From Candidatus Woesearchaeota archaeon (GTDB taxonomy: Archaea > Nanobdellota > Nanobdellia > Woesearchaeales > CG1-02-33-12): DNA of 34,925 nucleotides. The position numbers and the translations under genes were made by a program. Location of the stretch: positions 1-34,925 of the forward strand of contig JAGYOA010000004.1 in the NCBI GenBank assembly GCA_018399355.1, read 5' to 3'. Shown piece after piece: positions 7,697-15,000 of the stretch; position 1 is the stretch's first letter, and every line of letters begins with the position of its first letter. The notes beneath the pieces were generated by a model. The model was given only the letters and a program-made list of their open reading frames with translations. It did not search any database and had not been told where the DNA came from.

Positions 7697-8814
7697 TTTA
7701 ATTTTTCCTGAAACTCATTTTTAAAATACTTAAACTCTTTCATAATATGGTTTACAGAGGACTGGCCAAGCCCGCATAATGAAGTATCTCCTATAACACC
7801 GCATAATTCCTCTAAAAGCTTGAGATCTTTTCTTTTTGCTTTGCCTAATGAAATTTTCTGCAGCAGCTCAAGAACCCTTATATTTCCTTCCCTGCATGGA
7901 GTGCATTGCCCGCAGCTCTCAAACTCAAAGAATTTTGAGATTATTGCTGAGATATCAAGAATGTTTCTTGTCTCATCAACAAGAATTAATGATGACGCCA
8001 GCATAGCTCCTTTTTTTCTTATCGGCTCACAGTCAAGTATTAAGTTTTCATCATAGGGAATGCATCCGCCATAGCATCCAAAGTAAATTGCCTTTATTTT
8101 GTTTTTTGGTCTTGCCATTTGAATTGCTTTTTTTAATGGAATTCCAAGAGGAAGCTCGTAAACTCCTGGCTTTCGAACATCACCTGAAATGCAAAAGAGT
8201 CTCCAGTTATCATTCCAGTTCTTGTCAGTGAAAATTAAGGGAAGGTTTGCAAGGGTTTCAACATTATCAACCAAAGTAGGCATTGCAAAAAGCCCTTTTC
8301 TTGATGGAAAGGGGGGTTTTATCCTTGGATTTCCCCTTTTGCCCTCTATTGATTCTATGATTGCTGTCTCATCACCGCAGACATATGCTCCTCCCCCTAT
8401 TATTATATGAAAATTAAAGGTTATGTTAATCTTTTTCATTGCTTTTTTTGCAGCTTGAATTGCTTTCTCTATGTTTGGCTTTAGATAAGAATACTGGCCC
8501 CTAAGATAGATATACCCTTCTTCTGAGTTTATTGCCCTTGCAGCAATGAGCATTCCTTCTATTACATTTAAAGGGTTTTTTTTAAGAATAAATCTGTCTT
8601 TAAAGGTTCCGGGCTCGCCCTCATCTGCATTGCATATTATGTATTTTTTTACTCCTTCTCTTGACATTGTCATTTCTATTTTTTCACCAGTTGGAAAATT
8701 AGAGCCTCCTCTTCCTTTAAGTTCTGATTTTTTTATTTTCTCTTTGATTTCCTCTGGACTCATCTGCATTGCTTTTCTCAGCCCATTAAACCTTGTTTTT
8801 CTTAATATTTTCAT
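7693..8814 (-). CDS. hydB: NuoF-like flavoprotein subunit HydB (core domain only)
   Basis: This subunit oxidises or reduces NAD(P)H on FMN and passes electrons to HydA. The 373 residues hold the FMN/NADH region (GRGGSNFPTGEK at 34-45, CNADEGEPGTFKDR at 61-74, GGAYVCGDETA near 141-151) and the [4Fe-4S] cluster ligands C301, C304, C307 and C347 (CGQCTPCREG and SLCGLG). Bifurcating HydB proteins are around 600 residues, with an extra N-terminal [2Fe-2S] thioredoxin-like domain and a C-terminal two-cluster ferredoxin domain. Both are absent here. The protein is therefore a minimal NuoF core, and the extra electron branch seen in bifurcating enzymes may be lacking. The ATG at 8814 overlaps the hydC stop (ATGA), and its own stop overlaps hydA, so the three are translationally coupled. 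Confidence 0.92.
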   Translation of the reverse strand: MKILRKTRFNGLRKAMQMSPEEIKEKIKKSELKGRGGSNFPTGEKIEMTMSREGVKKYIICNADEGEPGTFKDRFILKKNPLNVIEGMLIAARAINSEEGYIYLRGQYSYLKPNIEKAIQAAKKAMKKINITFNFHIIIGGGAYVCGDETAIIESIEGKRGNPRIKPPFPSRKGLFAMPTLVDNVETLANLPLIFTDKNWNDNWRLFCISGDVRKPGVYELPLGIPLKKAIQMARPKNKIKAIYFGCYGGCIPYDENLILDCEPIRKKGAMLASSLILVDETRNILDISAIISKFFEFESCGQCTPCREGNIRVLELLQKISLGKAKRKDLKLLEELCGVIGDTSLCGLGQSSVNHIMKEFKYFKNEFQEKLK

Positions 8815-9296
8815 CTTAACCTTGATATTATCTTTTTTATTTTATGTTCATTTAAATTGCCATAAACTTGATCATTTATCATCATTGCAGGAGATTTGTC
8901 GCAGCAGCCAAGACATGAGACAATTTCCAATGATATCTTTTTGTCTTTTGTTGTCTGGCCTGATTTTATATTTAATAATAACTCAAGAAATTTTATCAGT
9001 GTTACTAAATTATTGAGATAGCAGGAAGGGCTGTTGCATATCCTTATTATGTGTTTTCCCTTTGGCTCTGTGTAAAGCATGTCGTAAAATGTTATTACGC
9101 CGTAAATTGTTGAGAATGGAATCTTTGTTTTTTTAGCTATTTCATGGGCTGTGTTTTTTGAGATATATCCAAATTTTTCCTGTATTTTGTACAATAAAGG
9201 CAGAAGAAGAGGTTTTCCATCAGGCCCTTTAATAACTTCATCTATAATCATGCCAATTTCATCTGAAGACATCATCCACCTCTTTTTTGCGGCCAT
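8811..9296 (-). CDS. hydC: NuoE-like [2Fe-2S] subunit HydC
   Basis: The thioredoxin-fold [2Fe-2S] subunit passes electrons between HydB and HydA. The 161-residue product has the helical N-terminal bundle (LLPLLYKIQEKFGYIS, then the TIYGVITFYDMLYTEPKGKH region typical of NuoE) and cluster ligands C87, C92, C128 and C132 (CNSPSC and CLGCC). Length is normal for the family. The ATG at 9296 is used here. A second candidate at 9272 has a GAGGTGG sequence three bases upstream, so the mature protein may begin at MSSDEIG. It is the first gene of the operon, behind its own TATA box. Alone, NuoE/NuoF-like pairs also occur in formate dehydrogenases, but the adjacent hydA settles the assignment. Confidence 0.92.
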   Translation of the reverse strand: MAAKKRWMMSSDEIGMIIDEVIKGPDGKPLLLPLLYKIQEKFGYISKNTAHEIAKKTKIPFSTIYGVITFYDMLYTEPKGKHIIRICNSPSCYLNNLVTLIKFLELLLNIKSGQTTKDKKISLEIVSCLGCCDKSPAMMINDQVYGNLNEHKIKKIISRLR

Positions 9297-9370
9297 TGAT
9301 TGAAAGGCTGGCCAACCAAAACATAAACAATAAGAAAGAAAACAAAAGGGCCCTATAAATAATTTATGAT
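9297..9370 (-). promoter_or_regulatory. Promoter of the hydrogenase operon
   Basis: A TATA box (TTATTTATA on the minus strand, 9354-9362) is followed directly by the palindrome AGGGCCCT (9347-9354). It would start transcription near 9331, giving a leader of about 35 bases. The palindrome next to the TATA box, and a near-palindrome GGTTGGCCAGCC closer to the start codon, are possible regulator sites. Confidence 0.45.
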
Positions 9371-9388
9371 TTTAAAAAAAGAAAAAAA
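9371..9388 (-). terminator. Poly-T terminator after the pilin-like cluster
   Basis: Right after the TAA of the last pilin-like gene the minus strand reads TTTTTTTCTTTTTTT. Archaeal transcription ends at such T-runs without a hairpin. It separates the surface-protein cluster from the hydrogenase operon. Confidence 0.55.
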
Positions 9389-9736
9389 TTATTCTGGAGA
9401 GGAACGTGGAATATCAGATTTCTCCTCTTCAGTCATTCCTTCTATTCCTGTTTTTGCTTCCTCAAACTCTACTTTTTCAATACAACAAACTAATCCTTGA
9501 CCAAGATCTCTTTCTATTTCTGTATCTGTTAAACAATCACTCCTTTTTTCTACTGTGCCTCCTTTTCCAATGCATTGTGCTCTGGCCATTGCCTCAGATT
9601 GTGTTGTATCCTTGTCTTGTCTCCAGGTTCCAATTCCACCTGTAAATATTAATATCAAAACCACCATAACAACCAGCACAATTGCTGCAATCACAATTGC
9701 GTTCATTGGCATGCTTTGCGCTTTTTTGCTTTTCAT
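9389..9736 (-). CDS. Prepilin-like protein with class III signal peptide (copy 2)
   Basis: The 115-residue product begins MKSKKAQSMPMN followed by a long hydrophobic helix (AIVIAAIVLVVMVVLILIF). This is the archaeal class III arrangement: a short basic leader, a prepilin-peptidase site at K-K-A-Q, and a helix that packs into a filament core or anchors in the membrane. The exported part is small, acidic, and has four Cys (ARAQCIGKGG, DCLT, LVCCIEKV). The hydrophobic part is almost identical to the protein encoded upstream (9739-10020), and both share a Cys-Cys motif near the same place, so they are tandem paralogues. An AGGAGGAG ribosome binding site lies within the end of the upstream gene. 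It may be a minor or major pilin. No pilus motor is in the window. Confidence 0.75.
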   Translation of the reverse strand: MKSKKAQSMPMNAIVIAAIVLVVMVVLILIFTGGIGTWRQDKDTTQSEAMARAQCIGKGGTVEKRSDCLTDTEIERDLGQGLVCCIEKVEFEEAKTGIEGMTEEEKSDIPRSSPE

Positions 9737-9738
9737 TT

Positions 9739-10020
9739 TTATTCTCCTCCTGTAATTTCCTCAGCAGCTGTAACACAACAGACTAGATTGTCTATATTAT
9801 CATCATCAATATGATCGCAGTTACCTTCTATTATATTTCCTTCTGTACATGCACTTTGAGCAACACATTCTCCTCCTTTTGCCTCACACTTTTGGATATC
9901 TCCTACAAAATTGCCCATACTGCCTGTGTATATCAAGATAAGAACTACCATTACTACAAGAACTATGGCCGCAATCACAATTGCATTCATTGGAAGGCCT
10001 TGGCCTCTTTTTTGTTTCAT
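9739..10020 (-). CDS. Prepilin-like protein with class III signal peptide (copy 1)
   Basis: The 93-residue product starts MKQKRGQGLPMN and continues with the same hydrophobic helix as the next gene, differing in one residue at its end (LILIY against LILIF). The signal K-R-G-Q fits the prepilin peptidase site. The exported domain is short and holds six Cys, including GECVAQSAC and LVCCVTA, probably making disulfides. The start is fixed by a strong ribosome binding site, GAGGTGA five bases before the ATG, and a TATA-like stretch around 10041-10055. With a separate promoter and strong initiation signal this may be the most abundant product of the cluster, as expected for a major pilin. That is inference. 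Confidence 0.75.
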   Translation of the reverse strand: MKQKRGQGLPMNAIVIAAIVLVVMVVLILIYTGSMGNFVGDIQKCEAKGGECVAQSACTEGNIIEGNCDHIDDDNIDNLVCCVTAAEEITGGE

Positions 10021-10091
10021 TTTTTCACCTCATGTTTAATATAATGTTTATATCTTGGTTTTAGCTATTCTAGTATTTAAAATTATCGCTA
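10021..10091 (-). promoter_or_regulatory. Internal promoter and strong ribosome binding site for the small pilin pair
   Basis: GAGGTGA (complement at 10025-10031) lies five bases from the ATG at 10020. ATATAAACATTATATTAAA (complement about 10035-10053) supplies one or two TATA-like elements. This gives the two small pilin-like genes their own expression signal inside the cluster. Confidence 0.45.
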
Positions 10092-10571
10092 TTAGCTGCA
10101 TATATCAAGGGTTATAAACAATGTTCCTCTGTCAGTTGGAATAGGGTATGTTTTTGATACTCTGTCTGACCTTGGCCGGCATCTATCTATATTCTCTATT
10201 GTATCTCCTCCTACAGTATATGCCTTGAAATTATATTGCTTTTTCCATTCATCAAGAGTGTTGTTGAAAATATTCCTTGAAACCTGCTGTATTTTACTGC
10301 AGGAGTCCATTCCATCATTGCACTCTATTCTCTGGAATCCTGCGCAGTCCTGAAATAACTCTGTCATAGAACTTTTCTTGCAGTCTGTTGTTGTCTTAAG
10401 CAGAACATTTATCATATTTGATGCAAGCTCTGAATCAACATAATTTTTTTTAGGATCTGAGTCTGAATCATTTAACACAACAAACTTAACAAAAAAAAGC
10501 AAACCAACAGTTATAAGGAGAACTATTATAACCAGCCCCACTATTTCTGCCTGTGATTTTTTTCCAATCAT
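10092..10571 (-). CDS. Pilin-like protein, class III signal peptide
   Basis: The 159-residue product begins MIGKKSQAEIVG and then a hydrophobic helix (LVIIVLLITVGLLFFVKFVV). The K-K-S-Q-A-E site, with a Glu shortly after the presumed cleavage point, resembles archaeal and bacterial type IV prepilins where that Glu helps assembly. The exported part has eight Cys (for example TDCKKSS, DCAGFQRIECNDGMDSC, DRCRPRS, DICS) and ends at the last beta strand. The gene starts directly after the stop of the 10572-11075 gene with no gap, so they are co-transcribed and probably translationally coupled. Family unknown. A role as minor pilin or pilus-tip protein is likely but unproven. Confidence 0.7.
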   Translation of the reverse strand: MIGKKSQAEIVGLVIIVLLITVGLLFFVKFVVLNDSDSDPKKNYVDSELASNMINVLLKTTTDCKKSSMTELFQDCAGFQRIECNDGMDSCSKIQQVSRNIFNNTLDEWKKQYNFKAYTVGGDTIENIDRCRPRSDRVSKTYPIPTDRGTLFITLDICS

Positions 10572-11075
10572 TTAATCATAAACCTCAACAGTCAATACTC
10601 CAAAACCATAAGAGTTGCTTACAGCATCGTAAAGCGAAACAGGAACTTTTATAGAAGACAAAGCCCTGCTGTTTGTTTTTGTTCTTTCATATATTGTCCA
10701 TTCTGAAACAGAAGGATATATCTTTTTGATATGTATTTTGCTGAATCCAAAGCTATCAAAATAATACTCATTTTTTATCTTTTGATTGGAAGAATCATTA
10801 AGTATGCTAGACAATGCCTCTACTTTTAAAACATCAAAGCAGTCATCAACAACTATGTTTGCAGAAGTGGAAGAAGTGCACTGAAGCTCAGGAAGAAAAG
10901 AAACTAATTGAGCTGTTTGTATTGCCTTAAGCTGAAACTGCTCCTTGCTTGCATCGCTGACAGATGTATTGGCAACTCTTGCATAAAAAATAAGTCCAAA
11001 TCCAATTAATACAAAGAATATAAGAAGCACAGCTATTGTTTCAAACATCTTAATTTGAGCTTTTTTGTTTTTCAT
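10572..11075 (-). CDS. Pilin-like protein, class III signal peptide
   Basis: The ATG at 11075 is chosen over an upstream in-frame start at 11156 because it begins MKNKKAQIKMFETIAV, a typical class III signal with a K-K-A-Q site and a Glu after it, followed by the helix LLIFFVLIGFGLIFYA. It also avoids overlap with the gene before it, which stops at 11077. The mature part of about 150 residues has two Cys (LQCTSST and DDCFDVL) and a beta-rich end (GFGVLTVEVYD). It sits between two other pilin-like genes with almost no spacing. The family is not known to me. Its position suggests a minor pilin. Confidence 0.7.
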   Translation of the reverse strand: MKNKKAQIKMFETIAVLLIFFVLIGFGLIFYARVANTSVSDASKEQFQLKAIQTAQLVSFLPELQCTSSTSANIVVDDCFDVLKVEALSSILNDSSNQKIKNEYYFDSFGFSKIHIKKIYPSVSEWTIYERTKTNSRALSSIKVPVSLYDAVSNSYGFGVLTVEVYD

Positions 11076-11076
11076 T

Positions 11077-12051
11077 TTAGTATATTGTTGGGCAGGATGA
11101 TGACTGCAGATAATTATTATATTTTTCAAGACTTTCCTTGGAATCTTTAATATCACCTATATTGTTTATGTTGTAATCAACTGTAAACGGAGTGAGAGGA
11201 TAATAGGACCTACAAATTGTGTTAGAGTATTCTTCTCTTAAAATTTCAGTTCTTTTTCTATAGACCATACTTACAATATTCATTTTTTCCATTGCCTTTT
11301 CCATATTGCACTTGTAATTTTCAGCATCTTGGCTGAACATTGCACCTATGATCATTTCATTTCCAAGATAAGGCATTTTCCTCACAGGCTCAAACCTTAT
11401 TCCTGATTTTTTGTAAAATTCTATCTCATTATTAAGAGAGTCAACATGCACTGCAACAACCTCCTTATCTTTCATGTTGCCTGCAAAATCAGGCAATGAA
11501 ATATCCTCTGGATAAACATTATCAAAAAAAACAAAGCTAAGCTTGTGTCCTGTTTTCCTTAAGCTGGAAACATCATCAATAAGTTCCTTGTTTATTCCTG
11601 TTGGAAGCATTGAATAAATCTCTTTTCCCTTGTCTGAATCCATAATAACATACTTGAAATCAGGAGTGGTTATATAAAGAAAATTAGAGATATGATAGGG
11701 ATAAGCCCATGATAAAGACCAGGTAATCATTGTTCTTCCCTTGATTAAATCAGGAGCAAAAACTATTTTGTTTTTTGTTATGTCGCTTGTTATACTTCCA
11801 ACTGAGATTGAATTGCAGCTTACCTTAATCTCTGTATCTGGAATGCTTATCGGATTCACTGTATTTGCGCTTACCTCTGCACCAGACATTATAGTTTGCA
11901 TATTAGTAAGAATATTGTTTGCTATATTGGTTTCTGAATTGTCTTTAAGCTTTAAAACAACTGAACCAAAAAACAATAATATAAGAACTCCTGCTATTAA
12001 AATGAAAACCCAGTTAAACTGTACATCAATCACCCCTTTTCTTGAACTCAT
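11077..12051 (-). CDS. Large pilin-like surface protein
   Basis: Start ATG at 12051 (not 12117) gives MSSRKGVIDVQFNWVFILIA, a basic leader with R-K-G-V and then a hydrophobic helix, while the longer reading would bury this signal behind 22 residues. The product is about 324 residues. The exported part is mixed alpha/beta with a few Cys (EVKVSCNSI-like strand, YKCNMEKAM, ICRSYY, SSCPTIY at the end). No enzymatic motif is recognised. It starts 22 bases after the stop of the giant Cys-rich gene and ends two bases before the next start, so it lies within the same transcription unit. It may be a scaffold or adhesin part of the surface structure. Confidence 0.7.
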   Translation of the reverse strand: MSSRKGVIDVQFNWVFILIAGVLILLFFGSVVLKLKDNSETNIANNILTNMQTIMSGAEVSANTVNPISIPDTEIKVSCNSISVGSITSDITKNKIVFAPDLIKGRTMITWSLSWAYPYHISNFLYITTPDFKYVIMDSDKGKEIYSMLPTGINKELIDDVSSLRKTGHKLSFVFFDNVYPEDISLPDFAGNMKDKEVVAVHVDSLNNEIEFYKKSGIRFEPVRKMPYLGNEMIIGAMFSQDAENYKCNMEKAMEKMNIVSMVYRKRTEILREEYSNTICRSYYPLTPFTVDYNINNIGDIKDSKESLEKYNNYLQSSSCPTIY

Positions 12052-12073
12052 TTTTAATATCTCAATTAAGAAA

Positions 12074-15000
12074 TTACTTTTTCTTTTTCTTGTATTTTTT
12101 AAGCTCTGCAGTTGCAACTACAGATAATTTTTCAAAAACATCCTTTGGTCTTTTTTCTTTCTTTGAAGCTGGTTTTTTTGTTTTCTTTGAAGATACAGTT
12201 TTAGTTGTTTTCTTTTTAGTTGTTTTCTTTTTTTCTGTTTTTTCAGGTTGTTTTAAAGTTTCTGTTTTTCCAATATCCATTCTTGAATGTATCTTGCTTC
12301 CTGCATCGCTCTTAGGAGAAGAAAAGGTGCTGAAAATCTTGTCATGTTCCTTAAACCTCTCCCTATCTTTTCTTAAATTATCCATTGCCTGTTTTCTTCT
12401 TAATTCAATTGAACTTTCATGAGGAGTTAATGAAGGAGGAGGTCTGTAAGAATTTCCTGGGTTTGGTTTTGGTTGAATTGGCTTAAAGTTTGTTGTTGTG
12501 AATGAACTTGTTGGCTTGGTTTTTTTCTTTTTGTTTTTAAAAACAAGAAGATATAATAACCCTGATACCAAAAAGATTATTCCAATTATTAAAAGGAACC
12601 ATGGCCAAAATCTTGATTCTGAAACATCTGGTTCATCATCTATTGGTTCTTCTTTTATATGTTCATCAGATGTTGGTTTTGAGGGAGTAGGAGGTGTATA
12701 TTCCTCACATCTGTTAAATTCATTGCAATATCCTGACTCACAATCGGATTTTTCATCACATTTCTTACCTATAGCACATTTTTTATCTTTAAATTCTGCG
12801 CAGTATCCCCCACAGTCAACATCTGTTTCATCTTCATCTAATTTATTGTTTGAGCATGAATCCACTCCAATGCAAATGCCATCACATTTTCCTGAAGTGC
12901 AGTCTGAATTATCCTCACATTCCTTTCCTTCTATGCATGGATCACAAGATCCTCCACAGTCAGTATCTGTTTCATCGCCGTTTTTTACACCATCAAAACA
13001 GCTTGGCTCTGCGCACATATTGCTTGAGTTGCAAAAACCGCTATGGCAGTCACTATCTTCTGAACAATTTTTTCCCAATCCACATTCAGGGCAAATTCCT
13101 CCTCCGCAGTCAGTATCTGTTTCATATCCATTCTGTATATCATCATAGCATGTTGCAGGTTTTTTCAATGAATCAACAATAACCCCATCACTTTGTCCTG
13201 GCTGGCCTACTGATCCTGCCCTATTTGATGCTTTTACAAAAAAGAAATATTTTGTTCCTTCTGTAAGGTTAAGGTCTTCTTTATTATGGTCTTGGTCAAC
13301 CCAAATAAACATATCTTCATCATGGCTTTTTGTCCAGTTAACAATAATATTTTCTGATTCATCCTGTATTTTATAAAGGAAGTAATCAACTCCTGATAAT
13401 GGCCTTTCATACAATTCCCATTTAGCTCTTATCTTGTTTGTGTAGTAAGAATATTCAGGGAAATCATCTATGTTGCTTGTATCATCAACTACTGGTATGT
13501 TTACAGGCGCTGTATCAACAATAAATTGCGCTACTTCATTTGCGCTATTTCCGCCACTATGGCACTCTACATGATAAGTATGTGTGCCATCATTAAGATT
13601 ACTTATGGTTGTCTTATGCTCATATCCTCCTGAACCTAATCTTTCTTCTATATTGGAGGAAGTATTGCCGTAGAAACATTCTGAGTCCTTGTTTGTTTTT
13701 ACTTCTAAATAAACATAAGACTCATTGTTGTATTTTTTTGTGATTATTTCAATTTCAATTTCTGCATCAAGATCAACATTAACTGTTATTTCTTTTGTAT
13801 CAGATACAATCTCTGCCCTGTTCATGCATGCTACATAGTAAGAATATGAATTCTTTTCTTCGCTGTCTATGGTAATTGTTGCCTGATGGGCATCTTTGAA
13901 TATATTTTTATCAAAATCAGGAAATTTATTTTCCATCAGCTCATAATCCTGTTCTGTTGTATCATACCTACATATTGTTTTGTCATCAGTTCCAACAACT
14001 AGTACAGTTTCAAGAGGATATTCAATTATTTTTGGCGCATAATAAGTGTGTATAACTGGTTTTGAAGAATCCACTGAAAGCTCAAAATTATATGTGTTTC
14101 CGTCCGCATCCCAATAACCATCATAACATTTAACATAAAGTTTAGTTGTTTTTCCTTCAATTAATTCATAATCTGTTTTTTTGTGCTCTTCTCCTCCTGT
14201 AATTTCAAAATCAATCATATGCTTGTAGTTTAATATTCTATCATAATATTTGCATTCTGCATCATGGTCTGTTAACAGAACTATATCAAATGGGCTTTTG
14301 TCTGAAACGCCGTAACTAGGCTCAGCAAGTTCTATGTAAGGTCTGCACTCTCCCCCTAAATCAACAACAACCTCTCCTATTTGTTCATCTTTTTCCTTGT
14401 TAAAGCAGAGTATGTCTCTTGTGCACGCAGGGTCATCTTTGGTTATTTGAACAGAATCATCATAATCATTGCAGTCTAATCCCAGGCAATAACCATCTTC
14501 ATCATTATCTATTGCCTCTCCTTTTTCATTAACCTCGCAGCCCAAAGGAGTCCACTCTTCTTCATCAATAGGATTCAACACTTCATCTCCATCCTGATCA
14601 GGGTCAAATTCATCAGGATTTCCATCTCCATCATAATCGCTCATGCAAACCCCTTCCCAACAGGCATATCCTTCCCCACAGTCTGAATCTTCCTCACAAT
14701 CTGAATCAGGGCAAGTGCATTCATCTGTGCATCTTCCAGGGCAGGCATCATCATCTGTTCCGTCACATTCCTCAAGCCCTTCTCTTATATTATTCTGACA
14801 TTCAGAAGGAATTTCCCTGCATGTTAGGTCTCCAAGGCATTCATAACCTTCAGGGCATGGACATGCTACACAATCATAAGACAATTCACCATCACGGCAG
14901 AATTGGGATGTTGTCTCATTACATTCTCCATCCTTTGTTCCGTCTTCGCAATCTCTAGGTTCAGTTTGAAATTCGCAATGGCTTACATCAAGCCATTCTG

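Noticed and set aside
9555-10044. Plus-strand frames opposite the two small pilin genes
   Set aside because: They reflect the repeated hydrophobic codons on the other strand; the minus-strand frames have signal peptides and ribosome binding sites.
12498-13182. Two long plus-strand frames opposite the Cys-rich repeats
   Set aside because: They are rich in Ser, Pro and His only because the opposite strand repeats Cys/Gly codons; no start signal or family likeness.
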